From Lactococcus cremoris subsp. cremoris NBRC 100676 (GTDB lineage Bacteria; Bacillota; Bacilli; Lactobacillales; Streptococcaceae), in assembly GCF_001591705.1 (NCBI RefSeq), contig NZ_BCVK01000018.1, positions 1-38,338 on the forward strand: a DNA stretch of 38,338 nucleotides. Reading direction: 5' to 3'. The position numbers were made by a program, and so were the translations under genes. Under the pieces are notes generated by a model, which ran no database searches, was not told the origin of the DNA, and saw nothing but the letters and a program-made list of their open reading frames with translations. Positions 8,337 through 18,194 of this stretch are shown piece after piece. Each line of letters starts with the position of its first letter. Position 1 is the first letter of the stretch.

Positions 8337-9734
8337 AAGAATAATACAAGTGATTTTAATTTAAAAAAAGTCTTACCCGCAGTTTTAACAATTGCGATTG
8401 AGATACTTTTAGTTATGATGGATACCACCATCATGAATGTGACACTTCCACATATCCAAACTGCTTTTCATCAAAATTTATCTAATAGTCAGTGGGTCAT
8501 TACCGCTTATACTCTGGCTATGGCAACGGCTATCCCTTTTGCAGGTTTTCTGGGGGACCGCTTTTCAGATAAACGCATTTTCGCTCTGGCAATCATTTTT
8601 TTCACCATTGCTTCACTCTTGGCAGCAAATGCGCATTCTCTTCAGAGTTTAATTATTTGGCGAATTGCCCAAGGCTTGACTGGTGGCGTCGTTGCTCCAA
8701 TAGGAATTGGGATGTCCTTTAAAGTTATTCCAATGGAAAAAAGAGGCTCTATGATGGGAATTTTGGGCTTACCCATGCTACTTGCACCGACAATTGGTCC
8801 AGCACTTTCTGGTTTTTTGGTAAAAGATTTTAATTGGTCAACTGTTTTTTTGATTAATCTTCCTGTAGGAATATTGGCTCTTATTTTCATCCTCTTATTT
8901 CTTCCTAATTTTCCAGCAAATAAAGCAAGTAAAATTGATTTAAAAGGCGCTCTTCTTTCTCCCTTTGCTTTTCCGATTTTAATTTATGGTGTGCATATTG
9001 GTGCAGATAAAGGCTGGTCAAACCCAAGCGCTATCGCTTTTATGTCCGTTGGTTTACTGATGCTCCTTTTGTTTATCCTTGTTGAATTACGTGTCGAAAA
9101 CCCACTTTTACATTTGTGAGCTTTCACGATTCCTGAATTTACAAAAGGTATTTCACTCATGTGGCTCAATCAAATTGTTGTGTTTGGAGCCATGCTTCTG
9201 GTTCCTCTCTACTTTCAAAATATTGTGGGACTTTCCTCTGTTAATACCGGATTAATGATGGTTCCACAGGCGATTGCAAGCTTTTTAGGAATGACAATTG
9301 GTGGTCGAGTTTTTGATAAATTTGGTACGAAAGCCGCGGTTCTTCCTGGCTTTACACTTGGCGGAATCAGACTCATCTTATTCGCGCAAATTAGTCCGCA
9401 CTCTTCATTGACTTTTACGCTTTGTGCGATTGTTTTACTTGGTTTAAGCCAAGGTCTGGTCAATATGCAAGTCAACAATCACGCACTACAAGCCGTTCCA
9501 ATGAAAAATATTAGCCGAGTGACACCTTTAACCAATGAAATGATGCAAGTGGTCAACTCATTTGCAATTGCCTTTCTGACAGCATTTTTAAGTAGTCAAA
9601 TCAAAAATCAAAGTAGTCTTTCTCCATTACAAGCTAATTTAACAGCCTTCCATCATACTTTCTGGCTTCTTCTTATCTTCGTATCCGTAGGATTTATCTC
9701 AAGTCTTTTTTTAAGAAAAAAAGTAAAAGTATAA
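8337..9734 (+). pseudogene. DHA2-family (EmrB/QacA-type) MFS drug exporter, decayed by a nonsense codon and probable start loss
   Basis: Codons 8415-9119 encode the N-terminal half: MMDTTIMNVTLPHIQ (the DHA2 motif D1 region), GFLGDRFSDKRI (MFS motif A) and LAPTIGPALSGF (motif C). A TGA at 9117-9119 interrupts it, and the same frame continues AFTIPEFTKGISLMWLNQIVV to the normal end at 9734. One CGA-to-TGA change would explain this. Upstream, the frame stays open to an AAG at 8337 placed five bases after AAGG, where an ATG would be expected. Restoring both gives about 465 residues, normal for 14-helix DHA2 proteins. Loss of start and stop together argues for a true pseudogene; re-initiation at 9159 cannot make a complete carrier. 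Confidence 0.85.
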
Positions 9735-9736
9735 AT

Positions 9737-9770
9737 AAAAAAAACACTTTTAAACAAACAGTGTTTTTTT
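9737..9770. terminator. Bidirectional terminator between the efflux pseudogene and the nucleotidase gene
   Basis: Arms AAAAAACACT and AGTGTTTTTT enclose a loop of about 11 bases; A and T runs on either side suit two convergent genes. Confidence 0.75.
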
Positions 9771-9771
9771 A

Positions 9772-10464
9772 TTACCAATTTTTAACCAATGATGGAATTT
9801 CTAGTAAATCTTGAATTTGTACATCTGGTTGTGCTTCGCCAGTCACTTCCAATTGTTTGGGGTTGTACCAGATTGTTTTAATTCCAGCTCTATTCCCACC
9901 TAAAATGTCGGTTGCTAGAGAATCACCAACAATTGTAAATTCCTTTTTGTTCGCTGCTTCAATGTGGTCAAAAACGTAATCAAAGAAGGCAAGAGAAGGT
10001 TTGTGATGACCAACTTCTTCGCTGATAAAGATTTCTCGAAAATGGTCAGAAATTCCAGATTCAAATATTCGTGGGCGTGAAACACGTGAAGTTCCATTGC
10101 TGACCACATACATTTCTGCTTCTTTTGCTGACAGTTCTGTCAGTAACTCATTTGCGTGATTGATTAGCTCGTGACCTTGTGATAAGTAAAGTTGGTATTC
10201 ATCATCAACCGCTACTGGATTATAGTTTACTGACACATTTAAAGCTCGAAAAGCATGGTCAAATCGCGTGCTCAACAATTCTTCTCGAGAAAGCTTTTCC
10301 GATTCATGTAGGCGCCACAAGGCTTTATTTTCGCGTGAATAAGTCGCTCGGTTTTCTTGATTATCTTCAATTTGATAATGGGCAAAAATTTTCCCCAAAG
10401 CATCATATTCTGCTTTATCAAAATCAAGTAGAGTGTTATCGATATCAAAAAGTAGTACAGTCAT
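9772..10464 (-). CDS. yjjG: HAD-family noncanonical pyrimidine nucleotidase (YjjG type)
   Basis: This 230-residue HAD hydrolase has all four motifs: DIDNTLLDFDKAE (motif I), VVSNGTSRVSRPR (motif II), HHKPSLAFFD (motif III lysine) and VGDSLATDILGGNRAG (motif IV). The sequence resembles YjjG/YfnB nucleotidases, which dephosphorylate noncanonical pyrimidine nucleotides as house-cleaning. The start chosen is the ATG at 10464, behind AAAGGAAATAGAA; an extension MQRIHLAKEIE upstream has no ribosome binding site. It stands alone between terminators. The family is clear; the substrate is inferred. Confidence 0.85.
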   Translation of the reverse strand: MTVLLFDIDNTLLDFDKAEYDALGKIFAHYQIEDNQENRATYSRENKALWRLHESEKLSREELLSTRFDHAFRALNVSVNYNPVAVDDEYQLYLSQGHELINHANELLTELSAKEAEMYVVSNGTSRVSRPRIFESGISDHFREIFISEEVGHHKPSLAFFDYVFDHIEAANKKEFTIVGDSLATDILGGNRAGIKTIWYNPKQLEVTGEAQPDVQIQDLLEIPSLVKNW

Positions 10465-10553
10465 TTCTATTTCCTTTGCTAAATGTATTCTTTGCATTCC
10501 TTACATTATAGCAGAAAAAAGTATCGAAAATTATTTTTTAGATTGTAGATGAC

Positions 10554-10580
10554 AAAAAATCTACCCTAAGGCAGATTTTT
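10554..10580 (-). terminator. Terminator after purH
   Basis: On the minus strand AAAAATCTGCCT / AGGGTAGATTTTTT forms a hairpin with a T tail just past the purH stop. Confidence 0.7.
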
Positions 10581-10582
10581 AA

Positions 10583-12139
10583 TTAATGTCTAAAATGGCG
10601 GAGTCCAGTAAAGACCATCGCAATACCATATTTATCACAAGCTTCAATCACTTCTTGGTCACGAACAGAGCCACCCGGTTGAACGATTGCTTTAATTCCC
10701 GCTTTGGCAATTTCATCAATATTGTCCGCAAATGGGAAAAAGGCATCTGAGCCAAGTACGGCATTTTCTTGAAGAAGGGCGTCCTTATCAGCTGTCGCTT
10801 CCAAGGCAATTTTTACCGAGCCGACACGATTAGTTTGCCCAGGGCCAACGCCAAGCGTTTGGTGGTCATTTGTTACAATGATTCCATTTGATTTGACAAA
10901 TTTTACTGCTTTCCAAGCAAACTTCATGGCTTCCATTTGTCTGTCAGTTGGTTGAACTTTAGTCGCCACTGTCCATTCTTTCGGATTTTCAACAATGACA
11001 TCTTGATTTTGAACAAGAAGTCCACCAAGTACCCCTGTTACAAGCGCTTCTTTTTCTGATTGCTCTTTTTTAGAAAAATCAACGGTTAAAAGACGAATAT
11101 TTTTCTTTTTACTCAAAATTTCTAAAGCCTCTTTACTATATGATGGAGCAATAATAATCTCAAGGAAAATCTTGCTCATTTTTTGAGCCGTTTCCTCAGT
11201 GACTTCTCTATTTAAAACGATAATCCCACCAAAAATCGAAACAGGGTCCGCTTCATAAGCATAATCCCAAGCTTGTTCAATATTTTTAGCTGTTCCAATC
11301 CCACAAGGGTTCATATGTTTGAGGGCCACAACGGTTGGCTCATCAAAATCCCTTGCAATTTGCAAAGCTGCATCAGCATCACGAACATTGTTATAACTTA
11401 ATTCTTTACCATGAAGTTGATGACTTTGCGCAATAGAGTAAGTTGTTGGTAATCCTGATTCATAAAAATCAGCACTTTGTTGTGGATTTTCACCATAACG
11501 CATCCCTTGTTTAAGGTCATAAGTCAAGGTTAATTTTTCGGGTTTTGTATCTTCTACTGGAAATTCTTCTGTCAAATATTGCGCAATGAGGGCATCATAA
11601 CTTGCAGTATGACGAAAAACTTTTGCTGCAAGTTGCTGACGAAGTTCTAAACTTGTTTCCCCGTCTGCTGAAAGCTCTTTTTCTACTTTTTCATAATCCA
11701 TCGGGTCACAGACAACTGTGACTGCCGCATGGTTTTTAGCTGCCGAACGTAACATCGACGGCCCACCAATATCAATTTTTTCAATCATTTCTGCTTGGCT
11801 ACCACCAGCAAGCAAGGTTTCTTTGAAAGGATATAAATTTACAACAACTAAGTCAATCGGAGAAATATGATGTTCAGCCATTGATTTCATGTGACTGTCC
11901 AAATCTCTACGTCCAAGGAGTGCACCATGAATCAGCGGATGTAATGTTTTAACTCGACCATCCATCATTTCTGGAAAGCCAGTTACTTCATCAATTGCAA
12001 TATTCGGAATTTCCTCTTGTTCCAGAACTGCTTTTGTTCCGCCTGTTGAGATAATTTCCCAACCTAACTCCTGAATTTTCTTTGCAAATTCTACAATACC
12101 TTCTTTGTCTGAAACACTGATAAGTGCACGTTTTGACAT
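10583..12139 (-). CDS. purH: Bifunctional AICAR transformylase / IMP cyclohydrolase
   Basis: PurH carries out the last two steps to IMP: formylation of AICAR with 10-formyl-THF, then ring closure. It starts [19 protein letters not shown] and has the MGS-like cyclohydrolase domain ([28 protein letters not shown]), then the transformylase domain with LRYGENPQQ-like [25 protein letters not shown] and [12 protein letters not shown]. The length is 518 residues. The ATG at 12139, behind TTGGAGGAAATC, is preferred over an in-frame TTG four codons upstream. It is monocistronic, with its own PurBox promoter. The leader contains a TACTGA/TCAGTA hairpin (12197-12216). Confidence 0.97.
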   Translation of the reverse strand: MSKRALISVSDKEGIVEFAKKIQELGWEIISTGGTKAVLEQEEIPNIAIDEVTGFPEMMDGRVKTLHPLIHGALLGRRDLDSHMKSMAEHHISPIDLVVVNLYPFKETLLAGGSQAEMIEKIDIGGPSMLRSAAKNHAAVTVVCDPMDYEKVEKELSADGETSLELRQQLAAKVFRHTASYDALIAQYLTEEFPVEDTKPEKLTLTYDLKQGMRYGENPQQSADFYESGLPTTYSIAQSHQLHGKELSYNNVRDADAALQIARDFDEPTVVALKHMNPCGIGTAKNIEQAWDYAYEADPVSIFGGIIVLNREVTEETAQKMSKIFLEIIIAPSYSKEALEILSKKKNIRLLTVDFSKKEQSEKEALVTGVLGGLLVQNQDVIVENPKEWTVATKVQPTDRQMEAMKFAWKAVKFVKSNGIIVTNDHQTLGVGPGQTNRVGSVKIALEATADKDALLQENAVLGSDAFFPFADNIDEIAKAGIKAIVQPGGSVRDQEVIEACDKYGIAMVFTGLRHFRH

Positions 12140-12234
12140 GATTTCCTCCAAGTTTTCTACTTACCGTTCTGTAAGTCAATATTTTTCTGCTAAAAGTACT
12201 GATAAGTCTGTCAGTAACTATTTATCATGTCTTT

Positions 12235-12310
12235 ATTTTACATTTATCGTTTGGAAATAAAAAGCGCTAGTTTAACAACTAGGCTTTTTTTAATTTTATT
12301 GTTCGGAAAT
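12235..12310 (-). promoter_or_regulatory. PurR-activated promoter of purH
   Basis: Perfect PurBox ATTTCCGAACAAT (minus strand, 12298-12310) and -10 TAAAAT (12235-12240). The predicted start near 12228 puts the PurBox G at -76. A terminator-like hairpin lies between the two elements. Confidence 0.85.
12259..12291 (-). terminator. Hairpin with T tail between PurBox and -10 of purH
   Basis: GCCTAGTT / AACTAGCGC arms flanked by A and T runs form an intrinsic terminator in the minus direction. It can end hpt transcripts, and it occupies -31 to -63 of the purH promoter, where a -35 would be. Confidence 0.75.
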
Positions 12311-12315
12311 AACCT

Positions 12316-12858
12316 TCACTCTTTAATCAAAAATTCTTCATTGAAAACTCCAATATAAGGCAATTGACGATAACGCTCTGCATAATCAATTCCATAACCT
12401 ACGATAAAAGCATCTGGTACTTCAAAACCGACATAATCAGCGTCAATATCTACTTTACGACCACTTGGTTTGTCTAACAAAGAGATGATTTTTACAGATT
12501 TGGCTTGACGTCCTGTCAGTAATTTTTTAAGATAAAGCAAAGTATTTCCAGTATCGATAATATCTTCAACAATCAAAATATCACGTCCATGAGCCACGGT
12601 TGATAAATCTTTCAAAATTCGAACTTCACCAGATGATGAGATTCCGTATCCATAACTGGTGACGTCCATAAAATCAACTTCAGCATCAATTGATAATTCC
12701 TTGAGCAAGTCAACTGTAAACATGATTGACCCTTTCAAAATCCCGACAACGAGAGGATTCTTTCCCTCATAATCTCGTGAAACAACTTCAGCAAGCTCTT
12801 TGACACGTTCAGCAATTTGTTCTCTTGTAAATAAGACTTCTTTTAAATGTGGATGCAT
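12316..12858 (-). CDS. hpt: Hypoxanthine-(guanine) phosphoribosyltransferase
   Basis: Hpt salvages hypoxanthine or guanine with PRPP to IMP or GMP. The 180-residue protein begins MHPHLKEVLFTREQIAERV. It contains the PRPP-binding signature ILIVEDIIDTGNTL, VVGILKGSIMF, LLDKPSGRKVDIDADYVGFEVPDAFIVGYG and a conserved C-terminus. The ATG at 12858 is preceded by GGGGAG; a GTG seven codons upstream lacks a site. It lies just upstream of purH but has its own promoter with a near-perfect PurBox, placing salvage and de novo synthesis under one activator. Confidence 0.95.
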   Translation of the reverse strand: MHPHLKEVLFTREQIAERVKELAEVVSRDYEGKNPLVVGILKGSIMFTVDLLKELSIDAEVDFMDVTSYGYGISSSGEVRILKDLSTVAHGRDILIVEDIIDTGNTLLYLKKLLTGRQAKSVKIISLLDKPSGRKVDIDADYVGFEVPDAFIVGYGIDYAERYRQLPYIGVFNEEFLIKE

Positions 12859-12890
12859 TTTTCTCCCCAATTTTTTCACAATATGCTTCC

Positions 12891-12967
12891 ATTTTAGACT
12901 TTTTTTCAGAGAATCAAAAGGGTAAAGGCAGAGATTTGGTCTTTTTTAGCTTACAACGTTCGGAAAT
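12891..12967 (-). promoter_or_regulatory. PurBox promoter of hpt
   Basis: ATTTCCGAACGTT (minus strand, 12955-12967) matches the PurBox in 12 of 13 positions (G at the eleventh). A -10 TAAAAT sits at 12891-12896, giving spacing within one base of the other pur promoters. No hairpin is seen between the elements. Confidence 0.75.
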
Positions 12968-12992
12968 AGTAAAATTTATAATTCATATTTTC

Positions 12993-13923
12993 TTAATCAA
13001 CTTTAATCATAGCCAAATCTAACATCGTTTGCGCTGTTTGAATAATGGCTGCTCCTCCCGAACGGGGTTGCCAACCTAAAAGTCTTGTTGATTTCTCATT
13101 TGAACATGCCGTATTTTGCCCCAAAAATGTGGCTGGCATCGCCAAACTTTTATCAAAACGTGCCAAGATCTTCACTAAAAAGTCTGGAATAACTTGAGTA
13201 GAAACTTTCTTGGCTTTTGAACCAAATTCTTTTTTCAAAAATTTTGCTTGTTCCTGATAAGTAATATTTTGCCCTGAAGTCGCGATAAAACGCTGACTAA
13301 TGGCTTCTTCTTTTTCAAGAGCTAACAAATGTAAATCAGCAACATCACGAACATCAACATAGTCAAATGCCAAATTTAAAAGTCTAGGCATTTTTCCTTC
13401 AAACATATTTTTAATTGCCGCGCTAGAATGTGAAAAATCATTCCCAAGAATCGGTCCCATGACAGCCGTAGGTAGAACTGAGGATCCTTCCATACCATAA
13501 GATTTGGCAAGTTTCCAAAACTCCAGTTCAGCCATATGCTGAGGTCAAAACCACTCGTTTAACTCCTGCTTCCTTGGCTGCTCTCATCACAAACTTCACT
13601 CCATCTACAGCCATTATTACCATTAAATCATCAGCGTCAGGACGTTGCAAGGGTGTTGGAGAAGCGACGTGGATGACAGAATCCACTCCAGTCATTGCTT
13701 GACTCCATCCTTCTTCTTTAGTTAAATCCGTTTGAACAAAGTCTAGGTCAGTAAAATCAGCAATCCCTCCTTGCTTCATCATTTTCTTCACTTCTTCTTG
13801 TCTAGACATCATCCGCAAGGTCGCCCGTACTCGATAGCCTTTTTTAATAAAGCAATCATGATGAACATAGCAATATAACCCGAACCACCAGTTACTAGTA
13901 TTAATTTTTTATTTGTATTTGTC
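12993..13923 (-). pseudogene. NAD(P)-dependent epimerase/dihydroflavonol-reductase-like enzyme, broken by a frameshift and an internal deletion
   Basis: From the ATG at 13923 the frame reads MTNTNKKLILVTGGSGYIA, a Rossmann start, then leaves frame in a six-A run near 13841-13846; seven As would restore it. The next frame gives RMMSRQEEVKKMM ... SVIHVASPTP and VKRVVLTSAYG, then stops. The protein resumes in a third frame as AELEFWKLAKSYGM and LPTAVMGPILGNDFS, ending at 12993. Relatives have about 35 more residues at this second junction, including the catalytic YxxxK, so a real deletion has occurred here, not only a miscalled base. It is divergent from a tetR gene that may have controlled it. 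The product is surely inactive. Confidence 0.85.
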
Positions 13924-14009
13924 ATTTTTTCTCTCCTTTTTCTCTCTCAACAACATCCGTTACACTTGAAACTCATGTGGAATTATTGTACGATAGAAGT
14001 AGTAAAAAT

Positions 14010-14030
14010 ACAAGCTTAAAATCCGCTTGT
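14010..14030. promoter_or_regulatory. Inverted repeat upstream of the second tetR gene
   Basis: ACAAGC-N9-GCTTGT lies about 25 bp before the tetR start, between it and the divergent reductase pseudogene. It is a candidate autoregulatory operator from position only. Confidence 0.3.
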
Positions 14031-14053
14031 GTGACAGCCTAAGGAGATGTGTA

Positions 14054-14581
14054 ATGGCAGCGAACTATTCCCAAACCATCAAAAATGATACAAAAGATTT
14101 TATTACTACAGTTATTCTACAGCTTTTGGGCATTCAAAAAACATCTGAAAAGCCAAAAACTCTTGCTCAACTGACCGTTTCAAACGTTTGTCAGCGGGCC
14201 GGAGTCAGTCGAATGGCATTTTATCGTAATTTTGATTCAATCAATCAAGTCATCTATCAATACTATCAACCACGAATTTCCGAAAGCTTTGAAATCATTC
14301 GCCAGAATGTGTCGGCAACAATAAAAATTGAGAACCAATTAAAATTTTTTGAAGACTTCAAAAATGACTTCTACCTTTCTGAAAGTCAAGGCTATGAGCC
14401 CATCATTCGTCAGATTTATATTGAAGAAATTGAAAAATTTTACGAAGAAACAAATGACGAATATTTCATTACTTTTGTGGCAACTGGAGTTTATGCTGTT
14501 TGGCGAAAATGGTTAATGAATGGTCAAGATAAACCAATTGAAGAAATTCATGAACTCATCAGAAAAATTGTCACGATTTAA
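14054..14581 (+). CDS. TetR-family transcriptional regulator
   Basis: This 175-residue protein has an N-terminal helix-turn-helix, LAQLTVSNVCQRAGVSRMAFYRNFDSINQVIYQYY, which is TetR-like. The C-terminal half is helical and lacks a signature I recognise. The ATG at 14054 follows AAGGAG at proper spacing; the nine codons further upstream lack a site. It is transcribed divergently from the decayed reductase, an arrangement typical of a repressor and its target. Its ligand is unknown, and its partner gene is no longer functional. Confidence 0.83.
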   Translation: MAANYSQTIKNDTKDFITTVILQLLGIQKTSEKPKTLAQLTVSNVCQRAGVSRMAFYRNFDSINQVIYQYYQPRISESFEIIRQNVSATIKIENQLKFFEDFKNDFYLSESQGYEPIIRQIYIEEIEKFYEETNDEYFITFVATGVYAVWRKWLMNGQDKPIEEIHELIRKIVTI

Positions 14582-14586
14582 GTAAT

Positions 14587-14615
14587 AAAAAAAGACACAA
14601 AAGGTGTCTTTTTTT
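14587..14615. terminator. Terminator between the tetR gene and the ABC exporter pseudogene
   Basis: AAAGACAC-AAAAG-GTGTCTTT hairpin with A and T runs on both sides, between convergent genes. Confidence 0.8.
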
Positions 14616-14632
14616 GATATAAAATTTATAGT

Positions 14633-16221
14633 CTAAGCAATTCCCTGACCTAAATGAATGACTTCATCCAAATAATTTTGAGTTTCATCATACAAATGGT
14701 GAGTAATCATAATCACAGTCAAATCGGGATTTTCTAAAATATTTTTTTCTACAGCCAGAGCCGTTTTCTTATCAACACTGGCAGTGCTTTCATCCATCAC
14801 TAAAATCGGTTTTGTCCCCATTAATTCCCGCGCAACAGATAATCTTTCTTGCTGACCTCCTGATAAATTTTTATCATAAATCGTATCAAGTTTATTAAAC
14901 ACAAAATCATCAGCACAGGCAATTCTAATCGACTTATCAAAAATATCTGGCGAAATCTTACGACCCAAAGTCAAATTTTCCTCTACCGTTTCCCTAAAAA
15001 GATAAGGGAATTGCATAATTACGCTCATGACATGTGGTAAAGATTTTCGGTTAATTCCCTTATAATCTTTTCCATCAAGTAAAATTTCTCCTTCATAATC
15101 TCGCTTATTGCCGACTAGCAAATTAATTAAGGTTGATTTACCACTACCACTATCCCCGATAATCGCATATTTCTTCCCCTTTTTCAATGACAATTTCTGG
15201 ATATTCAATTTTTTGGCCATCAGGAAAAGCGACAGACAGATTTTTTAACTCCAGTTTACTTTCAAAGTCTGTCACTTCTTCTCCGTCAGTAACTTTTGAT
15301 TCGTCAGCAATTTTTCCATATTTTTCTAGCAATTTCCCAGTAGCATTGAGCAAAATCAAGCTATTTGCTACACTTTTTGAGTAATTAGTAACTGTTCCTG
15401 ACAGATTCCCCACGCTCATGACAACACCGATTCCAATCTGACCATTCATGATGAGAAAACCAGCAACAGCTAAAATCAAAAATTGTCCCAACATATTGGC
15501 CCCTAATAAAGAATATTGCATCCAAGCCCGAGTAAAAATTAATTTTACATTTGCCGTAGCCAATTGATTAAATTTACCCATGGTTCGCTCTTGCATCAGC
15601 CCCAGTTGTTTATTGTGATAGAGCACTTCATAGCCACGTAAGTAATCTGTAGATTTCGCTAAAGCATCATTAGCAACATCTGAAACCTGTTCTGTGTCTC
15701 GTTCCACTGATTTCTTAAAGACTTTTGGAAAATAGAACAAAATGGCTCCAACTAGAAGTGTTGTCAAAAGCAATACCCAGTGGAAAAAGATGATTGCAAT
15801 TCCTGAGAATAGCATCGCAACGATTCCCGTATAAACAAAATAAATCTGATGGAAACCATTATCATAAAGTAGTTTTGTATCATTATTTAACCAGGAATTA
15901 TAATCTTCTTTACTGTTTTTTTCAAAATCAGAATAAGAAATTTCCGTCAGAGGTTCAATGATATCCCGGCGTACAGCATTAAGCTGCTTTTGTATGGCAA
16001 TTTCTTTCCAAACATCACGCGCCCTGAACAAAACTATCGACCACCCAGAGGACAATGTCAATAGCTAACCATAAGAAAAATTGATTCATTTCTCTAGCAA
16101 TCAAAGAATTGAGTACATTGGCCAAAAAGACCGAACTCAAGACCGCAAGAGCAATGTCAATCGTGATAAGTAAGAAAACCATAAAATTTTCAAATTTGAA
16201 TTCTTTAAGATACTTTACCAT
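14633..16221 (-). pseudogene. ABC exporter (fused membrane and ATPase domains) with two frameshifts
   Basis: The ATG at 16221, behind GAAGG, starts MVKYLKEFKFENFMVFLLITIDIALAV. The frame ends after VVDSFVQGA; removing one G from the GGG there gives VQARDVWKEIAIQKQ and restores the next frame (15150-16061), an ABC transmembrane domain. A second break in a GGGG run near 15170 ends that frame; three Gs would give IEKGKKYAIIGDSGSGKST, the Walker A. The rest has LSGGQQERLSVAREL (signature), ILVMDESTASVD (Walker B) and TVIMITHH (H-loop). Two single-G insertions turn 1,589 bases into 528 codons plus stop. The substrate is unknown. Both lesions are in G runs, so sequencing error is possible. Confidence 0.82.
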
Positions 16222-16399
16222 TTTTCCTTCTCTTATTTTACTTAAGATTATGTTACCACTACATTGTAGCATTTAAATTTCAAAAGTAAATAGCGATTAC
16301 AAAAGTTTTTTAGATGTTTTATTTTCTTAAAAGAACTGAAAATTTTCTCTTATTTTTATCTTTTTTAATCCCTCATTTCTCATTTATTAATGGCCAAAT

Positions 16400-16426
16400 A
16401 AAAAAACTTCATCATTGCTGATGAAG
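16400..16426 (-). terminator. Terminator at the end of purN
   Basis: On the minus strand CTTCATCA-GCAA-TGATGAAG is followed by seven Ts. The hairpin overlaps the last codons of purN and ends the purM-purN unit. Confidence 0.8.
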
Positions 16427-16960
16427 AATTATTTGACGAACAACTTTTGGATAGAGCTCATGTTCCGCTTCATGAACTCTCTCTTCATAAACTTCCAAAC
16501 TTTCGTGATAAGCCACAGGGATTTGCGCGATAATTTCGCCAGTATCCACGCCCTCATCAACATAATGAATTGTAATTCCTAGACCATATTTTGCTTCATG
16601 TGACTCCTCAATCGCATGAGGAGAGCCAGCAAAATCAGGCAGAAAAGAAGGATGCACATTGATAATCTTTCCTTTATATCTTGCCAACATCGTCGAACCG
16701 ATGATTTTCATATAACCAGCCAAGAGAATTAAATCAATTTCTTGTGCTTCTAAAATTTCCACCAAAGCTTTCTCATAGTCAACTTTTGAAGTAAACTCTT
16801 TTAACTCCAAACTTGCATTTGCTACCCCTAATTTATCAGCACGTTCAAGTACATAAGCATCATGATGATCTGAAAAAACAAACTTCACTACCTTAGGAAA
16901 TTGTTCAGCTAGTCTTTGAAAGTTAGAGCCATTTCCTGATGCAAATACTGCAATTTTCAT
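16412..16960 (-). CDS. purN: Phosphoribosylglycinamide formyltransferase (folate-dependent)
   Basis: PurN transfers a formyl group from 10-formyl-THF to GAR, step 3. The 182-residue protein starts MKIAVFASGNGSNFQRL (phosphate-binding loop). It has ILLAGYMKIIG, the active-site stretch IINVHPSFLPDFAGSPHAIEE with the catalytic Asn and His, and the conserved HYVDEGVDTGEIIAQ. It lies 28 bp after purM and should share the PurBox promoter. Confidence 0.96.
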   Translation of the reverse strand: MKIAVFASGNGSNFQRLAEQFPKVVKFVFSDHHDAYVLERADKLGVANASLELKEFTSKVDYEKALVEILEAQEIDLILLAGYMKIIGSTMLARYKGKIINVHPSFLPDFAGSPHAIEESHEAKYGLGITIHYVDEGVDTGEIIAQIPVAYHESLEVYEERVHEAEHELYPKVVRQIILHQQ

Positions 16961-16988
16961 TCTATCCCCTATTCTTAATGAAAAAAGA

Positions 16989-18011
16989 TTATTTTTTAAT
17001 AACTACTGGTGCCTCTTGTCGATTAACCATTTGACCAATCTCGAAAGCATTCAACTCTTTTTTGAGAGCAGCAGCATTTTCAGGAGCAACAGCGATAACC
17101 ATTCCAATCCCCATATTGAAAATTTCATACATTTCTTCGTGCTTGATACTTCCATATTTTTCAAGAGCCTTGAAAATTGGTAAAACATCCCAAGAACCTT
17201 CGACAATTTCAGCTGACAAGCTATTTCCAAACATTCTTGGCAAATTTTCATGGAATCCTCCACCCGTAATATGAGCAATTCCTTTTATTTTATTTTGCTT
17301 AATCAAAGGCAAGAGCTCTTTGACATAGATTTTAGTCGGAGTTAAAAGAGTATCAATCAAAGATTGGTCAAGTTCAGGCAATGATTCATTCAAATCAAAG
17401 TCAGCAAAAACTTTCCGAACCAAAGAGTATCCATTAGAATGAATCCCAGATGATGCAAGACCAAGCAAAACATCGCCTGCTTCCACATCTTTTTCACCAT
17501 CAATTAATTGTGATTTTTCAGCCACACCCACAGCAAAACCAGCTAAATCATAATCATCTTCATCATACATTCCGGGCATTTCAGCTGTTTCTCCACCAAT
17601 CAGAGCTGCTCCTGCTTGCAAGCAACCTTCGGCCACTCCAGCCACAACTTGCTCCAATTTTTCAGGAATATTTTTCCCTGTCGCAATATAATCCAAAAAA
17701 TACAACGGCTCAGCCCCAGCAGCAATAATGTCATTGACACACATGGCTACGCAATCAATCCCAATCGTATCATGCTTGTCTGCTCGAATGGCCAGCATCA
17801 ACTTGGTCCCTACACCATCTGTCCCTGAAATCAATACAGGTTCTTTGACATCAAGCACAGATAAGTCAAAACTTCCACCAAAACCACCCAGTGCCCCAAG
17901 CACCCCTAAACGTTCGGTTTTAGCAACGTGCTTCTTAATACGAGAAACCACCTCATATCCTGCTTCTACATCTACCCCAGATTTTGCATACGCATTCTCA
18001 GACACTGTCAT
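16989..18011 (-). CDS. purM: Phosphoribosylformylglycinamidine cyclo-ligase (AIR synthetase)
   Basis: PurM closes the imidazole ring by ATP-dependent conversion of FGAM to AIR, step 5. The 340-residue sequence begins [26 protein letters not shown] and shows the family hallmarks [66 protein letters not shown] and [13 protein letters not shown]. It is the first gene of purM-purN. A short leader of about 27 bases follows the predicted start near 18038. Confidence 0.97.
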   Translation of the reverse strand: MTVSENAYAKSGVDVEAGYEVVSRIKKHVAKTERLGVLGALGGFGGSFDLSVLDVKEPVLISGTDGVGTKLMLAIRADKHDTIGIDCVAMCVNDIIAAGAEPLYFLDYIATGKNIPEKLEQVVAGVAEGCLQAGAALIGGETAEMPGMYDEDDYDLAGFAVGVAEKSQLIDGEKDVEAGDVLLGLASSGIHSNGYSLVRKVFADFDLNESLPELDQSLIDTLLTPTKIYVKELLPLIKQNKIKGIAHITGGGFHENLPRMFGNSLSAEIVEGSWDVLPIFKALEKYGSIKHEEMYEIFNMGIGMVIAVAPENAAALKKELNAFEIGQMVNRQEAPVVIKK

Positions 18012-18044
18012 TCTCCATTTTCTGATTTATTTTATTCTACTTCC

Positions 18045-18120
18045 ATGTTAAATGATTTTCAAACATAAAAAAAGTTCCAGCAGGTAGAACTGAAACTTTT
18101 TGATTGGATTGTTCGGAAAT
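18045..18120 (-). promoter_or_regulatory. PurR-activated promoter of purM-purN
   Basis: Perfect PurBox ATTTCCGAACAAT (minus strand, 18108-18120) and -10 TAACAT (18045-18050). The central G lies at -76 from the predicted start. Confidence 0.85.
18067..18101 (-). terminator. Terminator-like hairpin inside the purM promoter
   Basis: AAAAAGTTTCAG / CTGGAACTTTTTTT arms lie between PurBox and -10 (-29 to -63). clpB upstream already has its own terminator before the PurBox, so this hairpin may have a promoter role. Confidence 0.65.
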
Positions 18121-18157
18121 AAGGATTTTGTTTATTTAAATATTCACATATCTACAT

Positions 18158-18187
18158 AAAAAAACCGCCAGCATCAGCCAACGGTTT
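18158..18187 (-). terminator. Terminator after clpB
   Basis: AACCGTTGGC-TGAT-GCTGGCGGTT followed by a T run on the minus strand, directly after the clpB stop. Confidence 0.8.
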
Positions 18188-18194
18188 AATCTAT

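Noticed and set aside
12197-12216. Hairpin in the purH leader as a riboswitch or attenuator
   Set aside because: Only a 6-bp stem, no purine-riboswitch core, and no competing anti-terminator visible.
17450-18051. Long open frames on the plus strand opposite purM
   Set aside because: They mirror purM codon structure, have no ribosome binding site, and give low-complexity peptides.
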